From contig NC_086285.1 in NCBI RefSeq assembly GCF_963924245.1, positions 89,510,889 through 89,574,888 on the forward strand: 64,000 nt of DNA, read 5' to 3'. The notes under the pieces were generated by a model. It had not been told where the DNA came from. It saw only the letters and a list, made by a program, of their open reading frames with translations, and made no database searches. The position numbers and the translations under genes were made by a program. Below, piece after piece: positions 24,701 to 35,800 of the stretch. Each line of letters begins with the position of its first letter. The first letter of the stretch is position 1. Origin of the DNA: Chroicocephalus ridibundus. Lineage: Eukaryota > Chordata > Aves > Charadriiformes > Laridae.

Positions 24701-27700
24701 GGTTGCTGTATCTTGCCTGCCTCACTTTTCAGGCAAAGTTTCCTTTTACAACATAGGAAATTCAAACTGATGAGGCTAATATCCTGCAAGAAAAAGAAAC
24801 ACTAAATACTTGAAACTACAGAGTAGTAATGCAAAAAATTAGTGAATTTTAATAAAACATATTTAGACACTAAAAGTTAAAAAATAAACTAATTTTATCC
24901 TATTGCTGGAAAAGGATAATAGATACAAATACAGCACTTCAGAGAGAATGAAAGTACCTGATGATCAACCATTGAAACCTGTTGTGGAAAGGAGCTCGAA
25001 TCGATATCTCAATAGACTACAAGGAAATACCTGAAGTAGAAGCTTACTGACTGTAATGAACTTTTCTGCCATGTACACAAATATAAGTTCACATGTATTA
25101 CAGTGCTGACATTAGACCACAGTGTATTATTCTGTCTGCTGCTGTCCCAATGGTCCTTTTATAACATCTACGTTAATTTTATTGTCTCTGCTCTCAGAGC
25201 AGTGATTATCTCCTATATTTGTATAGCTTTTACCATGAGTTAAATTCTGGTTCAATAGGTAGAGATCCTAATACAGCTAGAAAGTAATTTCGGTGTTTAA
25301 GGGGTTGGGGTATAGAGTTGGATGCTCAGACTTTCCCAAAGCCCTGTTGTTACACATGATGGTTCTGGGAACATCATTACGCCAAATCCTGTAGACAGTT
25401 GTCCAGACCTTGATGCCTATGCAGATTACTTAAGTGAATACATGCTGGTTTTAGCCTAAGTCAGAAATCAACAACTTCTACATCAGCTTAGGAAAATATT
25501 TCCAGTCTCAGTAGAGAGACATAAACATGTTTGGTTATTTTTTTTTCTTAATTAATTAGAAAAAGACTTGCTAAAGCTTGACACCAGATATTAGATTTTT
25601 GTTTTATTAAACAATCTCAGCACTTACTTACTTACCCATTTTGCCAAAGATCTAGGTTATTCCTTGTCAAACAATACATTACCCAAGAAAAAAAATGCTA
25701 TGTGCCACTCCAAAAAAGAGAAACCTTAAAAATCCCCCTCAAACATCATCTTCTAGTGAACTACAAATCACAGAGATTTTTGTCCCTTTCTCCTTGTTTT
25801 GTAAGCAATTAAAATGCATGTTTGTTTACATAAATGTTTTCTCAATAATTAAACTAAAGGAAGCAAGATTGTGTTTTCTTCTACTTTGATCAAGTGTTAG
25901 TCTTAATTGCTTGCCAAATGGACTAATATAGCATTGCAATTTAAAAGGAAGATTATGAATGGGGCTTTGCTTGGTATCTTCTGGGAAATGTTCTGAAAAA
26001 ATGAGCCTTGTAGTTTGTGTCAAATGTTAATGGTTTGTTTTTAAGGGCAACTTTTGTAAACCGCTGTGATTAAACTATGGCTAGATAGAGGTAATGTCTC
26101 TAATAGAGAGCAGCTGGGCTTGGTATAAATGTGGCTTTCTACTTGTGGATAGGTTATAAACTTTGCCCTGTGGCTGGTTCTGCTCCAGTAAAGGCAGATA
26201 CTTTAGTTAGCAATGGAGTTTTCATCTTCTCTTTGCTAGATACTGGCTGATGCCCATATATTCTGATGAGAGGAGAAACTTGTTTTGTTGCCGTATATTG
26301 CATAAAACAGTTGGAGTTTTGTGTAAAAGATAATGCTAAGTTTTCCCAAGGGAAGGGAGGGAAGAAGAGGTTTCAGGAAGGAGAGGAGGGGCTCCTTTAT
26401 AGCTGTCTGGCATAACGTGATTTGCTCAATAGTGTAATTATTCTGTCCTGTACTGTTTTTCAGGATTGCAGGTGCAAGATGTCTCAGAATCTGGTGACAC
26501 ACATGCTGTGATATAGCTCTGTGTCCCCACTGTTTTGTTCAGCTCTTGTTGGCTCTAAAACTTTTTATAGCAACATATGGCTGTCTGATGTTAGCATTTC
26601 ACCGTGGACAACGTAATGAACTTCCAGCAGTCTATTGCTCCCATAAGCCTCATGCTAGCTGAGCAGTGGTGAACTTATCTGCCAAATATGTGCTTTTTCA
26701 GAAGAGCTTGACATGAATGTCTCAAATGTGAACAAGGATCCTCTACACCCTCCCGTCCCTAATTAAAACTGCAAAAAAATCTTCGGTTTTAGTTTTGATT
26801 TTTAAAATAATATTATTTTTTAGAAATATCTAGATTTCGATTGTTTTGCTATCCTTTTGCCGTGGTTTTGGTTTCTATTCTTAACTCAGCTGGTGAGGTA
26901 ATTGAAGTTTTGAGGTTGTGTTCCAATGCCTTAATGATAAGTATCCCTATTACCTTTTTTTGGTTTGGTTTAATCCTATGTTAAGTTACAAATTTTTATG
27001 AGCTTTTGTGTGAAATGATAAACTGTTTCTTCTTACTTTGGTCTATTCTATTTTACTTCCACGACTTCCTGTATTTATGGGCTAGTTAAATATTTTGACA
27101 AATTGATAGCGTTTAAAATTGTTGCCAGCTGCAGGCAAACACTAAAGATTTTAGAAGTTTATTAAACTGCCATGGAACCTACATAGCTACATGTATTTCT
27201 TAAGGGGGAAAATACCACATTGTTTAGGAGTGTGATTTTTGAAATTCATAATCTATTTTTGGAAAAAGGAACAGAAAGTTCAATGGAGGAACTGAAATCT
27301 GAAGATAAATCATGGTGATGTACCTAAGTGGAAATAAGCTGTTTATATAGGTTTTGTAAAACTATATATATTTATGGGAATAGCTCAGAATTTACCCATT
27401 GGTTATCTCATTTGAGCAATTGGTGATTCAGAGGAATGTTATCGTGTACCACCTGGCTTATGAAACTGGCCTGAAATTTTCACTATTTCAGAGATGTTGT
27501 CATACTTTAAAGCCAGTAGTGGTGTGTCGGTGGGTCTTTTTGATAGTATTAAAGTGAAGGGTAATTCACAGTTGCTTTCATATGGAGCTACAACTTTCAG
27601 CCATTTCTTTAGTACTTTAGAAAATTAGAAATGAGACTGTTAGAAATATTTGAATGCATGCAAGAAGAAGGATCAACATTAGCCACTCAGAAGAAATGTT

Positions 27701-27860
27701 TGGAGGACAATGCCCCCACTCCTTGCCTGGCATTTTCTTAAGACTCAGTCTTCCAGTAAAATTGTCAGAAATTCCAAATAATATTTTTTGATATTTTAGC
27801 CAGATAGGACTCAAAAATTCCACCTGTCCATTAAGTCCAGTCCTTATTGTGTAGTCACTG
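21787..27860. other. Mostly unique AT-rich intergenic DNA
   Basis: No gene or clear transposon is seen in about 6 kb. Frames of 128 codons (plus, 22,609-22,995) and 127 codons (plus, 24,121-24,504) are open but have no recognisable domain, and both have overlapping frames on the other strand. A short C-rich run lies near 23,411-23,425. A small perfect inverted repeat lies at 22,194-22,224. Confidence 0.5.
22194..22224. repeat. Short perfect inverted repeat (11-bp arms)
   Basis: CCAATATTGAA (22,194-22,204) and TTCAATATTGG (22,214-22,224) are perfect reverse complements separated by 9 bases. Such hairpins arise by chance in AT-rich DNA, and no flanking element was recognised. Confidence 0.6.
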
Positions 27861-27864
27861 CATT

Positions 27865-28090
27865 TCATATGCTTGTTTTCATAAATTCATTGATCTTCTC
27901 AAAAACTATGGGGCAATTTGCTGTTGCCGCTTCCCCTGGGAGTCTGTTCTGGTACCTGAGTGCTCCGATGGTTAGCAGTATGACAATTTCTGTGTTAAAT
28001 TCATTCCTGGCTATTTTTATTATTTTTTGTCCTTTGACTTGGTAGCTTGAATTCTATGTATATTCAGAGACAATATTTACATCCTACTTC
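27865..28090 (-). mobile_element. Possible very old CR1/LINE 3' fragment
   Basis: A block reading CTTCCCCTGGGAGTCTGTTC, then a GGTACCTGAG stretch, resembles the minus-strand CR1 3' region seen in the good copies (CTCCCTGGGCAGGCTGTTCCAGTGCCTGACCACTC near 56,775-56,810). A TTAAATTCATTCCT stretch follows at about the place where the good copies have the AATTCTTCCTAATATCTAA block. There is no preserved 3' stem-loop or octamer tail. This is a by-eye similarity and may be wrong. Confidence 0.4.
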
Positions 28091-29029
28091 TGTTCATCGT
28101 AGGTAGTGCTTATAAAGCTTAAGTCTCATTGAGGTTTCTACTATGGCACAAATTTAAAACTGAGGAAAAAAAAGTAGTGTTTAGTCAGGCTGTAAAGACT
28201 GAATTAAATTAACTCCTTGGTGGATGATTTCAGCTATATAACAGTTTTGCTCTGAACCCATGAAAATCATTAGGTGCAATTTGAATGCTGGAGGGAAATC
28301 TAAGGATGTAGTCCAATGATGTCAAAATTTTTAAGCATAACAGCCTAAGTAGTTGCTATGAAAAGGTCACAGAGCTGCAAGCAATATGAGTGAACAGATT
28401 GCCTGGACCACTCTGGACCATTTATACTGTGTAGGTAATAAAAAAGAAGTTGGAAACTACTGCTTGAGGAATTTCTTAGGTTCACTGAATCCCTAGTCAA
28501 AGGACAAGATCCATATTGATTCTAATGGCAGAAGAAGAGTATTCAGTTCTGAAAGTGTTTTGTCATCTTGGTGTCTTACAGTATGTATAAGCTTTAGGGA
28601 GTGATCTCTACTGTAATAAAGATTATTTGGTTTTGTGTTAACTGCATGCTAATGTTGGCTATTAGTAATGCTGCTCTAAGGAACAACTGAAAAACCGCAG
28701 CTGCTGGTCTCCCTTTCTAGTGTCTTGAAATGCTGGATAGAACATTTTTGATCAGCTGAAGCCAGACAAGTTATTATGTTTCTTGTTTCTGTTAGGGAAA
28801 CAGTCACTGGAATAATTAGGAAATAGCGTGTCATGCTGAATCTGAGCCGGATATAGCGAATGTTGCTCAACAGATGGTCTAGGGGTTCTGTGGAAAGACC
28901 AAGGTTATAAAAGATGAAGAGCAAGAGGAAGACATTTTAAATGAATTACCTAGTATAGTTTTTAAACTATTGCCATAGTCTGTTTAGCTTAAAAGAGAGA
29001 CGATGGGGAATATAATTGCACTACTTTAT
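28091..29029. other. Unique AT-rich intergenic DNA
   Basis: No gene, repeat or regulatory structure recognised. Confidence 0.55.
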
Positions 29030-29560
29030 TCTTGACCGTACTTGTCAGGGCGGTGAACACCCTCTTCTGCATCCTGATGTTTTGGCTGTCTGGTCCCCAG
29101 ACCAAATGTGATATGGCATCTGTATGGCCTTGAGTTAGTGAGCTGTCTGAGCAAGAGAGGTTTCAAAAGCCTTGGTAGGCACTTGTCCCCTTCACTTGAG
29201 TGATGCTTTTAAGCTCAGGCTCTCACCATTGGGATCTCCCTGAGCAATGGTGCAGCTCTGCCTGTGCCTGACCATGTGTCTTGCTGCACCTTGCCTTCCT
29301 GGCTGACTTTAGACCTGCCTCACCACTGTGGATTTCTCTGGAGATCATTGGTCTTCATATGAACTTTATTACCATCCTCAGGCTCACTCTGCTTAGCTTC
29401 TGCAGGTACCCTGAGTCTGTGCCCTTGCCAATGAGGGTGCTGCCCTGCCGGGCATGCTGTCACCCACAGCTGCCAGCTCGCCTTCCTTTACTGAGCACCC
29501 CTTTTCTCCTACTCTGTTCTGATAGCTGCCAATACATTTTTTTAGCATAAAGATTCCCAG
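29030..29560. other. GC-richer block of unknown nature
   Basis: About 530 bases that are visibly richer in G and C than their surroundings, with many CTG/CCTG/TGCC words. A plus-strand frame (29,281-29,550, 89 codons) and overlapping minus-strand frames are open but show no familiar domain. The composition suggests an old transposable-element fragment (LTR or LINE 5' part) and not an exon. I could not name a family. Confidence 0.35.
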
Positions 29561-29779
29561 TTTGCAGACATGTTGGGGTGACAGTTCCACAAGAGAAATT
29601 TACTGATAAAATAAGTCTGTTCCATCCTCTGATATTTGAGGTCAAAGTGTGTAGTTTGTGATCCTCTTCCAATCATTGAATGAGGCTGTGTGATGGGTAC
29701 AACAATGTTCTTTTTTTCTTAAACGTTTTGAAGAATATTGTCTAGCAAAGGAATGCATGCTAGAATATGGATGTACTTC

Positions 29780-30380
29780 CAATTATCCTAATGGGCTACA
29801 GTGCTCCACAAAATCATTAAGGTAATCATGCATGCTGATGACTGTGCCCTTGAAGCAGACATAGCAAAACATGCATCTGATTGTGAATAAATTGGCATAA
29901 CCAGGAGATAGCTACCACTCAATTTATACACTGGCCTTTGCAAAGTAAGTTGTATGTAGATCTGTAATTATAGCTGGAGCACAGAGGGTTAAAGTCTCCT
30001 GCAGATCACCCCATTTTGCCAGCACCTTATTCAGTGATACCTTCTCATATAAGACATTGACAAATCCAGAACCAATGCCTCTTTGGTTAATGTTCAGAGA
30101 AAATTTGGATTCAGTGCTACCTGAACAGGAGTCCTCTGTTTAACTGCCAATCTTACCTTTGCTGTTGATGGATATATATGGCTTTTGGCTGTGTTCAGAC
30201 TGCATGCTGTTTTATATATAACATGGCAAGGTATAATCTGTAACAATAACATTTTGGAGCACTGCAGGATCCTAAGGATTGAAATCCTGACAGTCACAGG
30301 ATAGTTTTGGTGGGCTGGGCATGTATTGGGAATGAAAAGCATCAGAATGCTGAAGTGACTTTTCTCATACTGAGGCTGAA
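29780..30380 (+). pseudogene. Very old LINE reverse-transcriptase remnant
   Basis: On the plus strand, codons at 29,822-29,890 read VIMHADDCALEADIAKH. This is a good likeness of the RT motif C block (Y/F-ADD followed by CALxA) found in several non-LTR retrotransposon clades. About 155 codons downstream, at 30,308-30,328, FWWAGHVLGM resembles the RWAGHVxRM block that lies near the C-terminus of the same proteins, and an ILEHCRILRIEI stretch just before it resembles the preceding LxxxRRIL region. Order, strand and spacing fit one decayed protein. Stops and frameshifts are frequent, so the copy is long dead. The WxGHV block is not a feature of the CR1 ORF2 seen elsewhere in this window, so it is a different LINE lineage. 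The clade is uncertain. Confidence 0.45.
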
Positions 30381-31240
30381 GTATTGCACTGAGTAGCATA
30401 AGACTGAAATCATTAGCTGGGAAACTGTAGACAGCAAAGTAGTACACAGTCATTTCAGTTAGTGGGGCTCAGCTGACGAAGTGAAAGACAGACCTAAGAC
30501 GACAGGATAGGAATCAGTTTTCTGGGAGTGGTCTGGGAATCAGAGATTTCAGGATTAGTTCCTAAAAACTCTCATTTATCTGTTCATAAATTGGATATGA
30601 ATTTAGTTCAGCTGCATTAGTATATGAAAGAGAGAATATTCTCAGTCAGGTCATTTCTGATTAATGAAGTGCTACCTCAACGATTACTGTACTAAGGGGT
30701 ACGGTGTCAGTAAAACAGAAGACTAGTTACAGGCTTGCTGAGAGTCAGTGGTGATAGAATAGCCTTGTAATTCACTGTATAGTTCTGACTCTGTTTCAAT
30801 TAGAACTAATTTGTTGCTTCCTCCGTACACTCAAACCAGAGACATCTTGGTTTAGCTACTTCCCTCTGTTTTCAGCACGTGTTGTGGTTACTTGCCCTTG
30901 CTTAAAGCAAACCTTATTTCTTTGTAATATCTACACGTCTTTGTTTCATGTACTTGTACAAAACATTTTTCTAGTCCAAAAGGTACTGTAGAACATAATG
31001 TTATAGGAATATAACTCAGTGTGCTATTTAGATCATCAAATCGAAGACTTTGAGTTCGCAGACACCTACAAAAAACTTCATGGCATCTAAAAACAAACCT
31101 GGAATGGGTATTTAAAGATTATATGTGTCAAGGCACTCACCAAAGCTTGCTTAGTGTTGTTAAATACATTTTTTAGATGACACTAGGAAGTGTACGGAAT
31201 TGCAGAATGTAAGGGATATGTAGATACTTGGAATGTAAGG
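30381..31240. other. Unique AT-rich intergenic DNA
   Basis: No gene recognised. The right end (from about 31,150) may be the upstream part of repeat copy B, split from it by the CR1 at 31,498-32,054. Confidence 0.45.
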
Positions 31241-31241
31241 A

Positions 31242-31275
31242 CATCTGGTTTGTGGGCATATCTGGTTTGTGGGCA
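31242..31275. repeat. 17-bp tandem duplication
   Basis: ATCTGGTTTGTGGGCAT occurs twice back to back (31,242-31,258 and 31,259-31,275), followed by a partial third unit (ATCTG). The copies are identical, so the duplication is recent or selected. It lies just upstream of the CR1 insertion. Confidence 0.9.
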
Positions 31276-31497
31276 TATCTGCTTAACAGGTATTCAACAT
31301 GAAAACAAAAGACTAGAGGTAGAAACAGTAATAAACCCCACCTAGATACACAAACACTAAGGCACAGGAGATAAAGGGGACCAAAGACCAGATGTCTCAG
31401 GTCACAGATTGAGGAAACACAACCGAAGGAACAACTGAAAGCCTTGGAGATGCTCAAGCAACATTTTGTAACTGATAAGTGGGGGAAGTTTATATAC

Positions 31498-31561
31498 AGA
31501 ATCATAGAATCATAGAATGGTTTGGGTTGGAAGGGACCTTAAAGATCATCTAGTTCCAACC
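31498..31561 (-). other. CR1 3' UTR stem-loop and octamer tail
   Basis: GGTTGGAA (31,525-31,532) pairs with TTCCAACC (31,554-31,561), an eight-base perfect stem. The octamer repeats ATTCTATG follow on the 3' side (minus strand). In CR1 elements this terminal structure is conserved and is thought to be the site recognised by the element's own reverse transcriptase. Confidence 0.85.
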
Positions 31562-31589
31562 CCCCAGCCATGGGTAGGGACACCTCCCA

Positions 31590-32054
31590 CTAGACCAGGC
31601 TGCTCAAAGCCCCATCCAGCCTGGCCTTGAACACTTCCAGGGATGGGGCATCCACAACTTCCCTGGGCAACCTGTTCGAGTTCCTCACCACCCTCACAGT
31701 AAAGAATTTCTTCCTAATATCTAATCTAAATCTACCTGCCTTCAGTTTGAAACCATTACCCCGTGTCCTATCATTACACTTTGTGATAAAGAGTCCCTCC
31801 CCATCCTTCCTGTACGTCCCCTTTAGGTACTGGAAGGCTGCTATAAGGTCTCCTTGGACCCTTCTCTTCTCCAGGCTGAACAGCCCCAACTCTCTCAGCC
31901 TGTCTTCATAGCAGAGGTGCTCCAGCCCTCTGATCATCTTCATGGCCCTCCTCTGGACCCGTTCCAACAGGTCCATGTCCTTTTTGTGCTGAGGACTCCG
32001 GAGCTGCATGCAGTACTCCAGGTGGGGTCTCACCAGAGTGGAGTAGAGGGGCAA
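31590..32054 (-). pseudogene. C-terminal fragment of CR1 ORF2
   Basis: About 155 codons of the ORF2 C-terminal region remain open to a natural stop at 31,590. Recognisable blocks are LVRPHLEYC, LERVQRRAMKMIRGLEHL, YEDRLRELGLFSLEKRR, DLIAAFQYLKG, NDRTRGNGFKLK, RFRLDIRKKFFTVRVVR and LPREVVDAP. These match block by block the last part of the ORF2 at 56,658-58,133. RT catalytic motifs lie upstream and were never copied into this insertion, so it encodes no enzyme. The open frame continues past the truncation point into flanking DNA to 32,147; that extra 5' part is not CR1. Confidence 0.9.
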
Positions 32055-32061
32055 TATATAC

Positions 32062-32890
32062 GAGATATTTGAGGAAGCTTGTGGGATTATGAGAAATTTA
32101 TCATGGGATGTTACAGAGGCAACGTGGGAATTTATTCTGTAATACAAAATTTATTCTGTAATTTTTAAGGGAGGAGGGGAGGAGCCAAAGGCAGGGAAAA
32201 GGAGGGATCCAGGTGGATGGGAGGAGGAAGAAGCATGGGAAAATGGAAATGAGGAGGACAAAAGGAAACAGTCCTATTTTAGCTTGCTTGCTGGTTGCTA
32301 GGTTTGTCTGTCTGAGCTCCATGCTTGATCACTCTAATCTGTCCTTAAACTTTAGTCCTAATTTCTTCCTGTGTGATCTTGCAGTCTGTGTGGAGGTGCC
32401 TCACTAACACACTTCAAGCTGGACTAGTTGACAAATGAGAGGAGACCAGAACCTTGAAAGACCCAAGGTTAGACCTGATTAGACCTGAGTCCAAGGCAAT
32501 AAGGGGCCATGGGTTTGGGCACAGATTCTGGGTCAGCCTATGTGTCTGTTCTCGGGATATGCAAATACAGGAGTGACTGCAAATGAAGAGTGAAGGTGTG
32601 TGAGTGTCCAGTAGTAAACTGATCAGCTGAAGAGGGAGAACAGGACGGGACTGTGATGTTCATGTTTCTGTAAATGCTGTTGATACCTCCATGGTGGGCA
32701 TCAAAGGCACTGCTCACTTTGTGGATGGATGTCTGCATTTTGCTTGTGCATGTTGGGAATGCATGCTCAGCCTCACTGCTGGAGGAACCTAAAAAGGCGA
32801 TAGCAAACAGACTGGGGAAGAAAATAGCCTTGGCCTTGAAGTCCACCATACCCAGGTTCCCTTAGCAGGAAGAAAGCCACATTCCTACAC
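32062..32890 (+). repeat. Interspersed repeat copy B (unclassified family)
   Basis: Colinear with 11,560-12,350 through five or more anchors in the same order and orientation. The strongest is a 32-base identical stretch at 32,190-32,221. The left end (about 32,066-32,120, GAGGAAGCTTGTGGGATTATGAG and GGGATG) also aligns with 11,554-11,610, so the family sequence starts immediately beside the CR1 insertion. The segment upstream of the CR1 (31,440-31,497) aligns weakly with about 11,520-11,555. The simplest reading is that the CR1 jumped into copy B. No coding sequence is recognisable. The family is unclassified; an LTR-type element is my best guess. Confidence 0.6.
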
Positions 32891-35800
32891 TAGAAAGATA
32901 AGCAAAAGAATCTAAAGAAAAAGTCGCTATTGGTATGAGTTAGGGCACAGATTCCCTTCTGACTTTACTTCTAATTAATGATTAATCTTGTATGTTAGAA
33001 AAGCCTCTAATCAGGGGAGAGACGTTATTGTCACTTGATACTTCACAGCCCTCTTTTCCATTTGGTTTCTAGCTGTGACTGATCACTACGCATTTCCCAA
33101 ACCTCCATTTGTCTTTAACATACCTGCAGCTTCGAAGGGGATAAGAACTCTTCCTGGGTCCAAAAACCACTTCAGTTCTGATGGATTAGCATTGGTAACT
33201 CATCAGGGAGGAATCAAATGCCTTTGTAAGTAAAGCAAACTCGCTAATACTGCAGTTACAGCAGGCTGGACTTGAAAATTGGCTGCCCTCACAACTGCAG
33301 GTATAAAAATAGAACAGAATACACACCACTACCCCCACCCCCCAATAATATCAACTAAAGATAAAAAAATACTTTAATATGTAATTTACGTATCCCATCT
33401 CTGCTTGTCTTCTCTTGCTTAGTGTAGGCACATTCAAGGAATTAAAAAGTTTTGCTGTTAATCAGTAAAGGCTTCCAGATGATCAACTGGCATTTCGTGA
33501 GCTTCGCAAACTTTTGTTGTCATTTTTTTTTCCTTCTAAAGAACAGCTGATTAGTACATTTTCTTGTGCTTTTAGTGATATGACAGTGGAGATTCCAAAT
33601 TTTCTCATTTGTACTGCTAAAATACATTCTGAGGTATGACACACATTTTTTCATTCTGTGTTTACTAGTAGTTTCTCTTGCCATGAACCATCACCATGCT
33701 CATGTTAAGTACTAAGACTCTCTTCTCTTGGTCACTCTTATGTATTCAAGCTTCATGTTGTTCTCAGAGCAGTGCGCTTTCTTTCTGTTATCAGAGGTGG
33801 GGGAGAAAAGCATCTTCTAGATGAATTGACGAGCACACCTGGGGAAAAACAAAAATAAATCACTTGAACTATCAAGGATTTCTGTGCCTCCTGCCCCCTA
33901 AGTAAGTAAAGCTCCTTAGCAGCCTTTCTGTGTCAAGAATCAAGGTCATCTTCCTCTGCAAATTGAAGAGCTGTAACTTTCTGTTGCTAAGTGATCCATG
34001 TCAACTACATTTTGCTTGAGTACATCATTTCTCTTAATTTAATTGCAGGATACTGTGGCTTTTATGGTTTGAAATCTAGCTTTCGACTGGGCAAACAAGT
34101 CTAACTTACTTGCAGTCAATATTGTCTTTGTAAGTAACAACTGTCTAACTTGCTTTATTTGACAGTTTTCTCCATTATTTCCCTTTCATTAACTATTCTA
34201 CTGGGATAAAACTTATGTTAAATGGACAAGAGTTGTCTCATATACACAGACCTGAGTGACAGTATGGTCTTCTGCTTTTTGTGAAATGGTTTGAGAACTA
34301 ATTTTACTTGTGCTACTGACAGTATAATTTTGAATAATCTAAAAGCATTATGGTCTCAGTTTCTGTGCTAAAGAACTGCCATGACTACATTCTGCCTATT
34401 GACTAACACTTTATATTTGTACTGTAGCAGCCCTTCTCTAGAACCCAGTCAAATGTTTAGAAAAATATAAACAGCTGAAAATGATAACAGGAAAATTCAT
34501 TTTCCTCATTGGGGAATTATATCTTGCAACTGTGAAGTAGAACTGTAGGGTGCTCTGACCCAGTTGATTCATATATACCTAAATCACAGGTTAGGAAATG
34601 TAATGTGTGAGTGATGAATGTTTTGTGCAATTTTGAAAGTAGAAATCCTGCTTAGCGTGTGTTGATTTTATTAGTCTGAAGTGCAAAGATTTAGATACAA
34701 TATTGTTTTTTTCAGTGATCATTTCACTAATGATTTCTGTAAAAAAGTTTTTATTCTATTTTTTTTACTTTTAAATATTATGTAGCACATAGCAAAGTCC
34801 TAGTATAAATCCCAAGTTAGGCAATACAAATACCATAATGTTGTTTGTTTTTTTAATATTTTTTTTTTATATGTAGGAATACGGAATACATTACATAAAA
34901 CATTTAAAGCTAGGTTGTTTGGTTTGGGTTTTTTTTGCTTTATTTATTTATAAATGCCTAGGTGTAGTTCTGGTCATCAGTCTATTGGATTCTGAAAGCG
35001 ACCCATCTTGCAGAAATGTCAGGTGTTGTATAAATAACAGAATTATTTGCCTTTCTTGAAAACTAGAGTAATTGCTTTCTTCTCTCTCTGATCATGTTTT
35101 CTGGGCAAGACAACCTTGTAAACTGCTAATACTTGTCTAGTCATACTCAAAAAAAGCTCTTTGAAGAAAAGGGCAGATTATGTATCAACATCTTTGAATG
35201 TTGCTCTTTCATCTTACAATTTCTTCAGTTGTTTCATTAAAAATTTTTACTTTTAGGTTTTTTAACCATCATTTTTCCCTATTAGTCTGACTCTCTCATA
35301 CTTCTTAGGATTAATGTTGTTCCTTTTCTCCTTTAGGGAATCAAACACTGGAAAGATGTATACCTGTGTTATCTAGAAATTAATGCCATTATTCTACATA
35401 CCATCAATATTGAGCGTACAGTACCAACAGTGTTAGTGCAATGTGATGCTCCTGGATAAAAGCACAGTATAGAAAGGGTAAAAAAGATTCTTCTTGTTTT
35501 TCTCTCACTCTTCTCTTGAGGATAAAACAAGCAAAGTAGAGGGATGGGAGTTTTTTAAACAATAAATCATCCAAATCAAACTTCTGAAGCCCAACAGAAT
35601 GAAGGAAAAGGTTTCATGTCGTGATTGCAGAAAAGTAAGTAAGTCGTATAGATGAGACCTGCATGACAACAGGAAATTCAGAGTATGTGGCTGAGGTTAA
35701 AAAAAGAGCAATTTGAGAAAGAAGGATAAAGATAAAACAAAATTTCATTATTAAAAAAAACACAATAACAACATGATATTAAAAATATGTATTGTAAACT

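Larger units (their letters stand above)
31498..32054 (-). mobile_element. 5'-truncated CR1 LINE
   Basis: Minus-strand CR1. The 3' end at 31,498 shows two ATTCTATG-type octamers (read on the minus strand), then the conserved 3' stem-loop (arms 31,525-31,532 and 31,554-31,561), then the C-terminal part of ORF2. The element ends at about 32,054, inside the RT-downstream region, so only about 560 bases were copied, which is the usual CR1 5' truncation. The seven bases TATATAC occur directly on both sides (31,491-31,497 and 32,055-32,061), a possible short target-site duplication. The ORF2 end (DAPSLEVFKARLDGALSSLV, stop) differs from the 56.6 kb copy (ESPSLEVFKKRLDVALQGML), so it is another CR1 subfamily. 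The long open frame and intact tail suggest moderate age. Confidence 0.93.

Noticed and set aside
31627..32072. Plus-strand frames of 72-94 codons
   Set aside because: Antisense to the CR1 ORF2 C-terminal region.
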